64,000 nt of DNA from Desulfovirgula thermocuniculi DSM 16036 (GCF_000429345.1 NZ_AUBR01000001.1:119264-183263), one strand, 5' to 3'. Shown: positions 1 to 8,763, counted from the first letter of the stretch. The notes: generated from the letters alone by a model not told the origin. A program made the numbers and translations.

Positions 1-121
1 CGGCCTCCTCCTGCCGGGCGGGCGGCCCGGCCTGGCCGCCTGTCGGCGTTCTTTCCCCCGCCGGGGAACAGGCGGCGAGCAGGAAGAGTGCCGCGGCCAG
101 CAGGGCAAAGTAGCGGTGCAT
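1..121 (-). CDS. Lipoprotein, N-terminal part only
   Basis: This gene runs off the left edge, so only about 40 residues are visible. Read on the minus strand from the ATG at 121, it begins with a basic Met-His-Arg, a hydrophobic stretch of Ala and Leu, and a lipobox Leu-Ala-Ala-Cys with Cys at residue 18. What follows is a Pro/Gly-rich linker, as in lipoproteins anchored to the outer face of the membrane. A GGGGGAA ribosome binding site lies just upstream. The function cannot be told because the mature domain lies outside the window. It is divergent from the BON-domain gene at 248. Confidence 0.6.
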   Translation of the reverse strand, partial: MHRYFALLAAALFLLAACSPAGERTPTGGQAGPPARQEEA

Positions 122-247
122 GGAGTTCCCCCGATTTCTCCTAAAATCACTTATTTATTCGCAAAAAAAGAGCCTCATTCCTTCCCAAAGGCCATATATT
201 TGCCGGAGACCGGGAATAATAAGGGGCTGGAAGGGAGGGAAGGGGCT

Positions 248-775
248 TTGCAAAAAGACCTGGACGAGCTCCTGGAAAGGAAAGTGCAGGAGGCTTTAGA
301 CGGCGACGTGCGCACCCGGGAGTACGGGCTAAAGGCCCGGGTGGTGGACGGGTGGGTCACCGTTTCCGGGGTGGTGGACACCCTGGCGGAAAAGGAGCAG
401 GCGCAAAAAATCGCCGCCGCCGTCCCCGGCGTGCGGGGGGTGAGGAGCGCGGTGGCCGTGAGCACCGACGGAGCCGTCAGGGATGAGGACGTGGAATTTG
501 AGGTGAGCGAGGAGCTGCGGGCGTCGGGAGTGAACCCGCACCACATAGGGGTGAAGAGCGTGAGAGGGGTGGTCTATTTAACGGGCCTCGCGGACAGCCC
601 GGCGGAAATAGAAAGGGCCAGGGCTGCGGCGGCTAAGGCCCGCGGGGTAAAGGAAGTGGTCTGTCAGGTGAAACTTCTTCCCCCGGGGGGGTACGACGAG
701 GAGGATTTAACGGCCATTTTCCACCATCAGGTCAACAACGACCGGGAGGACGAGGGAGAGGCCCGGCTGTTCTAA
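248..775 (+). CDS. Protein with two BON domains
   Basis: The protein has 175 residues. Two BON modules can be read, roughly residues 8-70 and 77-143, each with the alternating pattern of a V-x-V-x-x-G-x-V strand pair, a helix and a final strand ending in V(R/K)xVxxxV. BON domains bind phospholipid or other surfaces and often stabilise envelopes. No signal peptide or membrane segment is visible, so a cytoplasmic or peripheral role is more likely. I chose the TTG at 248 because GGGAGG lies nine bases upstream and the sequence before it is not protein-like; the open frame itself extends upstream to 116. The function is unknown beyond the domain. Confidence 0.72.
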   Translation: MQKDLDELLERKVQEALDGDVRTREYGLKARVVDGWVTVSGVVDTLAEKEQAQKIAAAVPGVRGVRSAVAVSTDGAVRDEDVEFEVSEELRASGVNPHHIGVKSVRGVVYLTGLADSPAEIERARAAAAKARGVKEVVCQVKLLPPGGYDEEDLTAIFHHQVNNDREDEGEARLF

Positions 776-781
776 GGACGC

Positions 782-807
782 GGCGGCGGGTGAAAAGACC
801 CGCCGCC
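782..807. terminator. GC-rich hairpin between convergent genes
   Basis: A 10-bp perfect stem (GGCGGCGGGT pairing with ACCCGCCGCC) with loop GAAAAG sits between the ends of the BON gene and the convergent amidase gene. A second small palindrome overlaps the amidase stop codon at 809-823. The T-tract is weak on both sides, so it may terminate poorly, but the position fits a shared terminator. Confidence 0.5.
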
Positions 808-814
808 AGAGCTT

Positions 815-1978
815 TTAAAGCTCGTCCCTGATTTTAAATAGGTGGAAGACCGTGGACTTGTCCCAGCCGATATCCCAGGGGCAGTGGTAGCGGTCCACCG
901 TGTGGGCGTTCACCACCGGGTAGCCCCCGGAATCCGCGCCCACCACAATGGCGAAGTGCTCGATGTGCCCCTTCTCTTCGTAGCCGATGAGGTCCCCCTT
1001 TTGCAGCTCCCGCACCGCCCCCCTGGGGAAGGCGGCGGTGGGCTGGTTTACTTGCGCAAAAGTTCCCCGGGCAATGCGCCTGGCGCGCCCGCTGTAGAGG
1101 AGCCAGCGGGCAAAGGCCTCCGTCTGTACCCAGGCCCGGCTGCCGGAGCCGCCCTGGCGGTCGTAGCGGTAGTACCACGTGCCGTCCATGGGGAGCCTGC
1201 CCCCTTCTTCTCTGTCCCCCAGGCACTGGGAGACGAAGTTGGTACAGTCGCCGCCCCGGTCGTTTAGGTCCCGGTATCGCGAGTTGTAGCGGTGGTCGTT
1301 GCCTGCCCCCCAGGCCAGCCCGGCATACTTGTCCGCATAGCGCACCGCCCCTTCCCGGTCAAACACCTTGGGTCCGGTGCCCGGGGCCTTCTTTTCCCTC
1401 CCCTCGCCTTCGGCTCCGGAAACCGGCTGCACTAGGGCCGGGCCGTCTGCCGGGGTGGGCTTCTCGGCCAGGGAATCGTCGCCCAGGCCGTCGAGGTAGA
1501 AGTCCTGCTGGATGAGCCACCGCCCGTCCTTTTTGACCAATTTCATCCAGTGGCGGGTGCCGATGCCAAAGCGATTTATTTGCGCGTCGCCGGGGTACAC
1601 GTAGCCCAGCTGGAGGCTGTGGTGAACCAGAAGCTCGGCGGCGTCCTTTTCCCAGCGCCACCAGGGTACGCGCAGGGCGGCGTTGGCCTCCACGAACCGT
1701 ACCCCCCGCTTGGCGGCCCAGGCCTGCACGTAGCTCACCTTGCCCTGCTCGTGGGCGAGGGCCCACCGGCCCAGCCTGGTGTCGGTGTCGTAGTATTTAT
1801 CCAGCGGCGGCGGAGCGCCCGTAAGCAGGGCCCTTGCCCGGAAGCCGAAAATTTCGTTTAACGCGGCCATGAGCTCCTCCTTTGCGGGCGCAGGGGGGGC
1901 CGTGCCCTGGGCGCAAGCACCCCCGGCAAGGCAGTTAAAGAAGAGGAGCAGCGGCAGGACGGTCGTCCACAGGCGCAT
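815..1978 (-). CDS. Exported amidase-domain protein (Amidase_6 type)
   Basis: The protein has 387 residues. The N-terminus is a signal peptide of about 23 residues ending near Ala-Cys-Ala. The middle part is a domain I do not recognise, linked to a C-terminal putative amidase domain from about residue 210. That domain shows the family motif Asp-Cys-Thr-Asn-Phe-Val-Ser-Gln (Cys near 244), then a conserved His in HFAIVV (near 342) and an Asn-Ala-His-Thr motif (near 357), the likely Cys-His-Asn active site. Family members are thought to cleave cell-wall peptides or similar amide bonds. The gene starts 13 bases after the LCP-like gene ends (1991), so the two are probably cotranscribed envelope genes. 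Confidence 0.8.
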   Translation of the reverse strand: MRLWTTVLPLLLFFNCLAGGACAQGTAPPAPAKEELMAALNEIFGFRARALLTGAPPPLDKYYDTDTRLGRWALAHEQGKVSYVQAWAAKRGVRFVEANAALRVPWWRWEKDAAELLVHHSLQLGYVYPGDAQINRFGIGTRHWMKLVKKDGRWLIQQDFYLDGLGDDSLAEKPTPADGPALVQPVSGAEGEGREKKAPGTGPKVFDREGAVRYADKYAGLAWGAGNDHRYNSRYRDLNDRGGDCTNFVSQCLGDREEGGRLPMDGTWYYRYDRQGGSGSRAWVQTEAFARWLLYSGRARRIARGTFAQVNQPTAAFPRGAVRELQKGDLIGYEEKGHIEHFAIVVGADSGGYPVVNAHTVDRYHCPWDIGWDKSTVFHLFKIRDEL

Positions 1979-1990
1979 GTTTCCCCCTCC

Positions 1991-2695
1991 CTAATACTCG
2001 CGGGTTACCTCCCGCAGGACCTGCCACCAGGCTTCCGGGGGCACCTCGCAGTACCTGCGGGCGCCGGCAGAAAACTCGTATCCCGGCAGGGCCTTTTTGC
2101 GCAGGATCTCCGGGCCGTTTCCCTGCAGGGCCTGGTAGAGCGCTATGATCTGCCCCACCCCCAGGTTTGTCTCCACGCCGGTGGTGAAGATCCAGAGGAG
2201 GCGGGGCAGCTTCACGAGCACCGGCGGCTCAATGAGCCTGGCCGCCAGGGCCCGGATTTCCGCCTGCAGGTCCAGGCGCTGTGCGGTGTAGGTGCCCTCA
2301 AAGACTTCCAGCAGGGAGGTTTTCTTACCGTCAATGGCCAGGGGGCCGAGGGCCTCGCTGGTGCGGGCCAGCGTTTCCTGGCTCACGTCCACGTAGTGGG
2401 TGATGGGAATGCCGAAGCGCTTTTCAAGGTAGGCGGTGACCCCTTCCCTCCCCGCGCGGTAAAAGAGCTCCTCCAGTGTGGCGGCACCGCCTTCGCGGAC
2501 CAGGGCGTTGACGGGAATGGAAACTATGCCCACCGGCTTTTTGTGTGGGGTGATGCTCATCAGGGTGACGGCCTTGAGGCGGGAGTGATCGGTCCAGAAG
2601 ATGAGCACGTTAACGGCCTGGTCTTCGCCGGCGCGCGCCGCCCGTGCCGGGCCCAGGAGGAAAAGGGCTGCCAGCAAACCGGCTAGAAAGCGCAT
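1991..2695 (-). CDS. LytR-CpsA-Psr (LCP)-like exported protein
   Basis: The product has 234 residues with a signal peptide (MRFLAGLLAALFLLG..., cleavage after an Ala-rich stretch). The next part follows the LCP layout: a strand Asn-Val-Leu-Ile, a polar loop, then strands ending in Val-Ser-Ile-Pro. LCP enzymes attach glycopolymers to peptidoglycan, and their signature is Ser-Ile-Pro-Arg-Asp. Here the Arg-Asp is replaced by Val-Asn, so catalysis is doubtful and a binding role is possible. I chose the ATG at 2695 over an upstream start at 2827 because the signal peptide begins there and AAGGGGG precedes it. It is the first gene of a pair with the amidase-domain gene. Confidence 0.65.
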   Translation of the reverse strand: MRFLAGLLAALFLLGPARAARAGEDQAVNVLIFWTDHSRLKAVTLMSITPHKKPVGIVSIPVNALVREGGAATLEELFYRAGREGVTAYLEKRFGIPITHYVDVSQETLARTSEALGPLAIDGKKTSLLEVFEGTYTAQRLDLQAEIRALAARLIEPPVLVKLPRLLWIFTTGVETNLGVGQIIALYQALQGNGPEILRKKALPGYEFSAGARRYCEVPPEAWWQVLREVTREY

Positions 2696-2770
2696 GAGCT
2701 TGCAAGGCCCCCTTTGGCTCGCACAGGTATCAGTTTGGCATGGGAGGGAGCATTTTATGCGGGGCGCATA

Positions 2771-2799
2771 TTGACAGGGAAGGGGGAGGGGGTTATACT
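2771..2799 (+). promoter_or_regulatory. Sigma-A promoter for hisG
   Basis: A perfect TTGACA (2771-2776) is followed after 17 bases by TATACT (2794-2799). It lies 62 bases before the hisG start and points toward it. Confidence 0.8.
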
Positions 2800-2861
2800 G
2801 GAAAAAGATTCGCTGCCATGATAGCATATTAACATATTAAATAGCTAAAGGAGGCCGCAAG

Positions 2862-3731
2862 ATGAAGCTGCGCCTGGGACTGCCCAAAGGGAGCCTGCAG
2901 GAGGCCACCTTCCAGCTCTTCAAGCGGGCGGGCTTTAACCTGGCGGTAAGGAGCCGCTCTTACTTTCCCAGCGTGGACGACCCTGAGCTGGAGGTAGTCC
3001 TCATGCGCGCCCAGGAAATTCCCCGCTACGTGAGCGAGGGGATGCTGGATGCGGGCATCAGCGGGCTGGACTGGATTATGGAAAACGAGGCCGACGTGGT
3101 GGAAGTGGCCGAGCTGGTCTACTCCAAGCAGACCGCCAATCCCATCCGGCTGGTCCTGGCGGTGGCCAACGACAGCCCCATTAAGACCGTGCAGGACCTG
3201 CAGGGCAAGCGCATTGCCACGGAGCTGGTGCGGGTAACCAGGAAGTTCCTGGCGGAGCACGGCGTGGAGGCCTTTGTGGAGTTTTCCTACGGCGCCACGG
3301 AGGTAAAGGTTCCCCACCTGGTGGATGCCATTGCCGACCTGACGGAGACGGGGGCTTCTTTAAAGGCGCACAACCTGCGGGAGATTGCCACCATTCTTGT
3401 CTCCACTCCCCGCCTCCACGCCAACAAGAAGGCCTGGGCGGATCCCTTTAAGAGGGAGAAGCTGGAGAACCTGGCCGTGCTCCTCCAGGGGGCCCTGCGG
3501 GCGGACGCCAAGGTGGGCCTGAAGATGAACGTGCCCCGCGGGGCGCTGGCGGAGGTGCTGGCGCTTTTGCCGGCCATGAAGCACCCGACCATTTCCCAGC
3601 TGGTGGACAGCGAGTGGGTGGCCGTGGAGGTAATCCTCGACGAGAAAAAGGTGCGGGACCTCATCCCGGCCTTAAAGCGCGCCGGCGCCCAGGATATCAT
3701 TGAGTACCCCCTTAACAAGGTCATCCCTTAA
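2862..3731 (+). CDS. hisG: ATP phosphoribosyltransferase, long form
   Basis: The enzyme makes the first committed step of histidine synthesis, joining ATP and PRPP to give phosphoribosyl-ATP. The 289 residues match the long, HisZ-independent form. The N-terminus LxLPKGSLQ, the E-x-x-x-G-x-x-D-A-G-I-S-G-x-D-W block near residues 58-70 and the C-terminal ACT-like regulatory domain from about residue 215 (with a P-T-I-S-Q-L block) fit the family. AAAGGAGG lies eight bases before the ATG, and a strong promoter sits upstream. No other his gene is in the window, so it is an orphan copy; feedback inhibition by histidine would be expected from the long form. Confidence 0.92.
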   Translation: MKLRLGLPKGSLQEATFQLFKRAGFNLAVRSRSYFPSVDDPELEVVLMRAQEIPRYVSEGMLDAGISGLDWIMENEADVVEVAELVYSKQTANPIRLVLAVANDSPIKTVQDLQGKRIATELVRVTRKFLAEHGVEAFVEFSYGATEVKVPHLVDAIADLTETGASLKAHNLREIATILVSTPRLHANKKAWADPFKREKLENLAVLLQGALRADAKVGLKMNVPRGALAEVLALLPAMKHPTISQLVDSEWVAVEVILDEKKVRDLIPALKRAGAQDIIEYPLNKVIP

Positions 3732-3811
3732 AAAAGGCGTGCGGGGGAGGTTATAGGCGGAAAGGAAGAGAATTACTCTTTAATAAAGGCTTTTGCCGGG
3801 GGTGATCGGCT

Positions 3812-5206
3812 GTGGGACAGAAAGCGGAGGTCATCGCCCGCCTTTTTTACCCCCGGGCCGTGGCCGTAATCGGGGTGACCGCCTCCCCCGAGCGCGTGGG
3901 CTACAACCTCCTGGAGAGCATTGTTTCCGCCGGCTTTAAGGGGCGAATTTATCCCGTTCACCCCCGGCTGGAGACGCTGGCCGGGCTGCCGGTCTACCGC
4001 TCTCTGGAAGAAGTGCCGGGCCCGGTGGACCTGGCGGTGGTGGGGGTCAACCAGCTGGCGGCCCTGGAAGTGGTGGAGGAGTGCGGGCGGAAAGGGGTAA
4101 AAGGCGTCGTCCTGGTGGCCGGGGGCTTTAAAGAGACGGGCCCGCAGGGAGAGGCCCTGGAGAAGAGGCTGGTGGAAGTGGCGCGGCGGTACGGCATGGA
4201 AGTAGTGGGCCCCAATACCCTGGGGCTGCTCAACACCCACGCCGGCTTAAACGCCACCTTCTACCCTCTCGGGGAATTGCCGCGGGGCAGCGCCTCTTTT
4301 ATTACCCAGAGCGGCGGGGTGGGACTGGCCATCCTGCAGAAGGCCCGGGATGAGGGGCTGGGCATCGGCAAGTGGGTAGGGGTGGGAAACCGCAGCACGC
4401 TGGAGCCTGCCGACTACCTGGAATACCTGGCGCAGGACGAGAGCACCTCCGTCATCGGCCTTTTCCTGGAAGGCACGGAGGACGCCGGGCGCCTGGCGCG
4501 GGTGGCCGGAAAGGTGGCGCGGCAGAAGCCCGTGGTGGTCTACAAGGTGGGGCGTTCGGGGAGGGCGGACTTTGCGGCCCTTACCCATACCGGCAGCATG
4601 GCCGGGAGCTACCGCATGTACCGGCAAATCTTCGGCGAGCAGTTCGGCCTTCTGATGGTGGAGAATACCCTGGCCATGGTAGCCGCCTGCAAGGCCCTGG
4701 CCCTGGCCCCTCGCCCCGCCGGGAACGGCGTGGGGGTGGTTACGCACACGGCAGGCCCTAGCATCGTCTTTCTGGACGAAGTGGCCATGGGGGGAGGGGT
4801 TTTCCCCGCCTTTGCGCCGGAAACAATGGAGAAAATCAAGGGGATCCTGGGAGAAAATCCCCCGGTGGTGTTAAAGAACCCCCTGGATGCGGCGGGGCAG
4901 GGAATGCAGGCCGCCACCTTTGGCCGCCTGCTGGAAGCGGTGGCGCAGGATCCCGGGGTAAACTTGCTGGCGGCTATTTTCTGCCAGCACAGGCACTGGC
5001 GCTGCCCTACGCCGGAGATCCTGGCCGTCAGGGAGCGCTACGGCAAGCCCGTGGTGGCCCTTTACATTGCCGCCCTGGATGAGGTGAGGCCGGAGAGGGA
5101 TATCCTGCAGGGCCGCGGGGTGCCCGTTTATCTTACGCCCGAGGAGGCGTCGTGGGGGGCCACCGCGCTCATCCACTACGCCTTGCGCCGGGGAGAGGGG
5201 GAATAA
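3812..5206 (+). CDS. NDP-forming acyl-CoA synthetase, alpha subunit
   Basis: The 464-residue product has a CoA-binding Rossmann domain (about 8-100, with the Ala-Val-Ile-Gly-Val strand and Gly-Tyr-Asn loop) followed by two succinyl-CoA-ligase-like domains. A conserved THTGS-x-AG block near residue 257 carries the His that is phosphorylated in this family. Such enzymes convert acyl-CoA, phosphate and ADP into acid, CoA and ATP, giving substrate-level ATP from amino-acid or fatty-acid oxidation. The start is the GTG at 3812 after GGGGTGATC. The beta subunit follows two bases later, so alpha and beta are separate chains as in many archaea and anaerobes, rather than fused. The acyl substrate cannot be told. 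Confidence 0.85.
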   Translation: MGQKAEVIARLFYPRAVAVIGVTASPERVGYNLLESIVSAGFKGRIYPVHPRLETLAGLPVYRSLEEVPGPVDLAVVGVNQLAALEVVEECGRKGVKGVVLVAGGFKETGPQGEALEKRLVEVARRYGMEVVGPNTLGLLNTHAGLNATFYPLGELPRGSASFITQSGGVGLAILQKARDEGLGIGKWVGVGNRSTLEPADYLEYLAQDESTSVIGLFLEGTEDAGRLARVAGKVARQKPVVVYKVGRSGRADFAALTHTGSMAGSYRMYRQIFGEQFGLLMVENTLAMVAACKALALAPRPAGNGVGVVTHTAGPSIVFLDEVAMGGGVFPAFAPETMEKIKGILGENPPVVLKNPLDAAGQGMQAATFGRLLEAVAQDPGVNLLAAIFCQHRHWRCPTPEILAVRERYGKPVVALYIAALDEVRPERDILQGRGVPVYLTPEEASWGATALIHYALRRGEGE

Positions 5207-5208
5207 AG

Positions 5209-5895
5209 ATGGTCGCAGGGGAGATCGTGGCTGCTGCCCGCCGTGAAGGCCGCCGCATTTTATGCGAGGACGAGGCCAAGGAGGTGCTGCGCCGTGCAGG
5301 CGTACCGGTGGTGCCTTGCCGCCTGGCCGCAAGCGAGGATGAGGCCGTGGCCCTGGCCGAAGAAATGGGTTACCCGGTGGTTTTAAAGGTGCGCTCGCCC
5401 CTTATCGTGCACAAGACGGAGGCAGGCGGCGTGGCGCTGGACCTGCGGGGGGAGGCGGAAGTCCGCCGCGCGTACCGCGGCATATTGTCCCGGGCGGCGG
5501 CGCTGGACCCCCGGGCCCTGGTCAGCGTGCAGCCCATGGCCCCGCCGGGGAGGGAAGTGATCGTGGGGGTGACCGGGGATCCTCACTTCGGGCCCGTAAT
5601 CATGGCGGGGCTGGGGGGAGTGCTGGCCGAGATCCTCGAGGACGTGAGCTTCCGCCTCCTACCGGTGGCGCGAGAGGAAGCCGTGAGGATGCTCCGCTCC
5701 CTCCGGGGGTACCGGCTGCTGGCGGGTTACCGGGGCGTACCTCCTGCCGACATCGAGGCGCTGGCGGACTTGCTGGTGAAGGTATCGGGGCTGATGGAGG
5801 CCCACCCGGAGATTGGAGAGCTGGACTTAAACCCGGTGCTGGTGTACGAGCGGGGGCTCGTGGTGGCCGATGCCCGCCTGGTGCTGGCCGGGTAA
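5209..5895 (+). CDS. NDP-forming acyl-CoA synthetase, beta subunit (ATP-grasp)
   Basis: The 228-residue protein is an ATP-grasp domain of the acyl-CoA synthetase type. It has the Gly-(Y)-P-V-V-L-K-V nucleotide-binding strand near residue 58, a His-Lys-(T/S)-E-x-G-G-V block near 68, and the metal-binding E-L-D-x-N-P-V near residue 208. It should bind ADP/ATP and work with the alpha subunit just upstream. ATG at 5209 is preceded by GAGAGGGGGA. An alternative longer frame upstream overlaps the alpha gene heavily and has no protein-like sequence, so I rejected it. Together the pair forms one enzyme, and the next gene (rhomboid) may share the transcript. Confidence 0.85.
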   Translation: MVAGEIVAAARREGRRILCEDEAKEVLRRAGVPVVPCRLAASEDEAVALAEEMGYPVVLKVRSPLIVHKTEAGGVALDLRGEAEVRRAYRGILSRAAALDPRALVSVQPMAPPGREVIVGVTGDPHFGPVIMAGLGGVLAEILEDVSFRLLPVAREEAVRMLRSLRGYRLLAGYRGVPPADIEALADLLVKVSGLMEAHPEIGELDLNPVLVYERGLVVADARLVLAG

Positions 5896-5955
5896 GCGTT
5901 GCGGGATGCGGTTAGACTATGGCCAGGGGAAAATCAAGCGAAAGGGTTTGAGGAA

Positions 5956-6648
5956 ATGATTCCCTTGCGGGACAGCATAAGGCCCCGCCACAGGCCTTTT
6001 ATCAACTGGCTTTTAATTTTTGCCAACCTGCTCGTGTTCATAAAGGAACTCGGACTTACCCCGGCAGAGCTAAACCACCTCTTTTACCGCTGGGGGGTCA
6101 TCCCCGCCAGGGTGGTTCACGACCTTGCCGTGGGGGCTCCCCTCGAGCCCGTAATGGTAACTTTCGTGACGGCCATTTTCTTGCACGGCGGGTGGGTGCA
6201 CTTCCTGGGCAACATGCTCTACCTCTGGGTTTTCGGGGATAACGTGGAGGACCGCCTGGGCCACTTCCGCTACCTCCTCTTTTACCTCCTGGCCGGCGTG
6301 GCGGGCAACGCCGCCCACGTGCTGGCCAATCCCGCTTCCCCGGTGCCCGTGGTGGGGGCCAGCGGGGCCATCGCCGGCGTGCTGGGCGCTTACTTCGTTA
6401 CCTTCCGGCGCTCCAGGATCCTGGCCCTGGTGCCGGTCTTCTTTTTTGTTACCCTCATGGAGGTACCGGCGGTCATCTTCCTGGCCCTGTGGTTTTTCAT
6501 CCAGCTTTTCAACGGCGCGGCGTCGCTGGGCGGCGCGGCCAACCCGGTGGCCTGGTGGGCCCACATCGGCGGCTTTGTGGCGGGCATGGTGTTAATTAAA
6601 GTGATGGCCCCCCGCTTCCGCCTCTACAACGACTACCCGCGGTGGTAG
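5956..6648 (+). CDS. Rhomboid family intramembrane serine protease
   Basis: The 230-residue membrane protein has about six or seven hydrophobic segments. The catalytic dyad can be seen: Ser in Gly-Ala-Ser-Gly-Ala-Ile-Ala-Gly near residue 136 and His in Trp-Ala-His-Ile-Gly-Gly near residue 203. The family H-G-G-W-x-H-x-x-G-N-M-L block is also present (about residues 75-88). Rhomboids cut single-pass membrane proteins within the bilayer. I chose ATG 5956 because the preceding 19 residues of the open frame are polar and unlike the family, and AAAGGG lies upstream. Its 3' end overlaps the convergent phosphate permease by 16 bases. Confidence 0.85.
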   Translation: MIPLRDSIRPRHRPFINWLLIFANLLVFIKELGLTPAELNHLFYRWGVIPARVVHDLAVGAPLEPVMVTFVTAIFLHGGWVHFLGNMLYLWVFGDNVEDRLGHFRYLLFYLLAGVAGNAAHVLANPASPVPVVGASGAIAGVLGAYFVTFRRSRILALVPVFFFVTLMEVPAVIFLALWFFIQLFNGAASLGGAANPVAWWAHIGGFVAGMVLIKVMAPRFRLYNDYPRW

Positions 6649-7610
6649 GCGTTTACCGCCAGGAACCAGAGCGCCCCCAGGGCCGCGCAGGCCGGCAGGG
6701 TCAGCGCCCAGGCCAGGGCCATCCTGGCCACCGTATCCCGGTTTACCCGCCCCCTCCCGCGGGCCAGGCCCGCACCGGTGACGGCGGAAGAGACGACGTG
6801 GGTGGAACTGACGGGAAGCCCCCATAAGGTGGCGCCCAGTATGACCAGCCCGGCGCTGAGGTCGGAGGCAAAGCCCGTCGGCGGGTCCAGGCGGGTGATG
6901 CCTTTGCCCACGGTGCGGATGATGCGCCATCCCCCGCAGGAGGTGCCCAGGCCCATGGCCAGCGCGGCCAGGAGCTTTACCCACAGGGGGACGGCCAGCG
7001 CTTCCAGGTAGCCCGCCTGAAAGAGGGCCAGGGTGATTACGCCCGCCGTCTTCTGGGCGTCGTTGGTGCCGTGGGAAAAGGCCTGCAGGGCGGCGGCCAG
7101 GCGCTGCCAGGACTTAAAGGCCGGGTAGAGGGAGGGCCCGGGCCGGCCCAGGGCCTTCATGACCGCAAAGCCGGTGCCCGCGGCCAGGAGGGGGGAGAGG
7201 GCTAGGGACCTGAGGATGCGCGCCAGGCCCTCCGCGTTGACGGCGGCGGGGCCGCTTGAGGCGAGGGCGGCCCCGGCCAGGGCCCCCACCAGGGCGTGGG
7301 AGGAGCTGCTGGGCAGCCCCCAGAACCAGGTGAGCAGGTTCCAGGTGATGGCCGCCAGCAGGGCCGCCGCCACGGCTCCGGGATGCTGGGCCGCCGGGTC
7401 ACACACCCCCTCGGCAACGGCCAGGGCCACGCCGCTGAAAAACAGCGCCCCCAGGAAGTTCATGGCCGCGGCCAGCATGATGGCCCGGCGGGGCGTGAGC
7501 GCGCCCGTGGCCAGGGAGGTGGCCACCGCGTTGGCCGTGTCGTGAAAGCCGTTTATAAAATCGAAAACCAGGGCCAGGAAAAGGATTGCCGGGAGCAGGA
7601 GCCATTCCAC
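6633..7610 (-). CDS. pit: Inorganic phosphate transporter, PiT family
   Basis: The protein has 325 residues, about ten hydrophobic segments, and both halves of the PiT signature: G-F-H-D-T-A-N-A near residue 20 and S-H-G-T-N-D-A-Q in the second half. PiT carriers move metal-phosphate with protons or sodium across the cytoplasmic membrane. The GTG at 7610 has GGGGAG nine bases upstream; an ATG at 7631 is possible but lacks a good site. No PhoU-like partner gene is adjacent. The last 16 bases overlap the end of the convergent rhomboid gene. Confidence 0.88.
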   Translation of the reverse strand: MEWLLLPAILFLALVFDFINGFHDTANAVATSLATGALTPRRAIMLAAAMNFLGALFFSGVALAVAEGVCDPAAQHPGAVAAALLAAITWNLLTWFWGLPSSSSHALVGALAGAALASSGPAAVNAEGLARILRSLALSPLLAAGTGFAVMKALGRPGPSLYPAFKSWQRLAAALQAFSHGTNDAQKTAGVITLALFQAGYLEALAVPLWVKLLAALAMGLGTSCGGWRIIRTVGKGITRLDPPTGFASDLSAGLVILGATLWGLPVSSTHVVSSAVTGAGLARGRGRVNRDTVARMALAWALTLPACAALGALWFLAVNAYHRG

Positions 7611-7693
7611 GCCGCCGCTCTCCCCGCACATTATACCTACATATACCGTACATACCTTTTCCTGGATATATGCCCTGGTTTAATTTAAATTTT

Positions 7694-8461
7694 TTATATA
7701 TCGCTTAAGCCTTGCCGCACCCGTTCCTCTACATAGGCAAAAAAGTCCTCCAGGTCGGGCATGACCGCCTCCCGGGCGGCTGTGATGAGGCGGGCCGTCC
7801 TTTCCACGTCAATGCGGATGCGGTGCCGGGAAAACATCTGCACGTCGTACTTGGCGGCCAGCTTTTCGGGGGTGGGGCGGGCGACCTCAATGTAGTGCAG
7901 GAAGTTGTGTATGCGCCGGAAGAGGAGCTGGGGGTCGAGGCCGTAAAATGCGGCCACCCGGCTGCTTACCTTGGCCAAAAGCCCCCGGTCGCCGAGGGCG
8001 GCGGCCAGGGCCCTCCCGTAGCGCTCCTCCTGGCCGATGTGCAGTTCAATGCCCATCTCCACTATGTTGTGGCTCTTCCACCAGCCCAGGGAAGGGGGCA
8101 GGTTGCAGGCCACAATGGTTTCCTCCACCAGCGCGCGTGCCTTCTCAAAGCAGTAACCCCGCTCGTAGTGGAGGAACTTCTCGTCCCCGTAATAATCCAG
8201 GCCCTTGGGGGTCACGCCGTGGGTGATGACTCCCCGCGCAAAATCGCGCAGCTCGGGGTCGCCCGCTAAGGCCTCGTAGAGCTCTTTCCCCCGCCCGTGG
8301 CTTTCGGTGCGGCTGGCGGTGAGGCCGGCCACTATGTCGGGGAAAATGCTCCCCAGGGCCAGGGCCAGGGAGAGGGTGCCGCAGACTCTCTGTGCAAAGT
8401 AAACATGGGTTTGCGGGTACAAGGCCTTTTCCCCCGGTGGCTTTCCTCTGGGGAGATCCAT
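7694..8461 (-). CDS. Unknown protein, possible zinc-dependent phospholipase C-like fold
   Basis: The protein has 255 residues and no signal peptide. Near the N-terminus is a Thr-His motif followed about 20 residues later by Gly-Ser-Ile-Phe-Pro-Asp, which recalls the metal site of zinc-dependent phospholipase C-like proteins. More His and Asp residues follow (ITHG near 72, a Phe-Leu-His, an Ile-Glu-Leu-His and a Phe-Leu-His-Tyr further on). I cannot confirm the family. It is the last gene of the minus-strand cluster that starts at 12562 and contains the tandem dynamin-like GTPase, which suggests a membrane-related job. The ATG at 8461 is used because the upstream frame reads into Pro/Gly/Arg-rich sequence. 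Confidence 0.55.
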   Translation of the reverse strand: MDLPRGKPPGEKALYPQTHVYFAQRVCGTLSLALALGSIFPDIVAGLTASRTESHGRGKELYEALAGDPELRDFARGVITHGVTPKGLDYYGDEKFLHYERGYCFEKARALVEETIVACNLPPSLGWWKSHNIVEMGIELHIGQEERYGRALAAALGDRGLLAKVSSRVAAFYGLDPQLLFRRIHNFLHYIEVARPTPEKLAAKYDVQMFSRHRIRIDVERTARLITAAREAVMPDLEDFFAYVEERVRQGLSDI

Positions 8462-8505
8462 ATTCGCCCCAGGAGGTCCCCTTTCCTTTAAACCTTCATG
8501 AACCT

Positions 8506-8760
8506 TCACGCCAGCGCTTTTAAGAAGAGGTAGCCCAGGCAGCCCAGGACCAGGGCCAGGGCGCCAAAGAGGGCCTTTACCTGCTTTCTGGTGCGGGCGA
8601 GCTCCTGCTCTGCCCGGGCCAGGCGCCCCTCCACTTCGCGGCCCTTTTCTTCTACCCTGGCCAGCCACGACCTGGTAGGGGCGACAAAGCGGTGCTTTAT
8701 GGTTTCGGCCAGGGAATCCACCACTTCCCTTTTCTTTAAATCCTCCGCAGGGCAGCTCAC
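8506..8760 (-). CDS. Small coiled-coil protein with C-terminal membrane anchor
   Basis: The 84-residue product is mostly helical: a charged heptad-like region (about residues 25-62, rich in Glu, Arg, Leu, Ala) followed by one hydrophobic C-terminal segment (about 64-83), which would make it tail-anchored. I do not recognise a family. It sits between two other small genes with spacings of 3 and 44 bases, in the operon with the tandem dynamin-like GTPase, and could serve as its membrane receptor (inference). Confidence 0.6.
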   Translation of the reverse strand: MSCPAEDLKKREVVDSLAETIKHRFVAPTRSWLARVEEKGREVEGRLARAEQELARTRKQVKALFGALALVLGCLGYLFLKALA

Positions 8761-8763
8761 CGC

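Noticed and set aside
116..247. Longer N-terminus of the BON-domain protein
   Set aside because: The extra 44 residues are not protein-like, overlap the divergent lipoprotein start and have no ribosome site; the TTG at 248 has a good one.
175..546. Long antisense frames opposite real genes (here and throughout, for example 17880-19292 plus, 19602-20699 minus, 26126-27076 minus)
   Set aside because: High GC content makes long antisense frames common. These are rich in Arg, Gly, Pro and His, show no domains and lack ribosome sites, while the opposite strand carries clear families.
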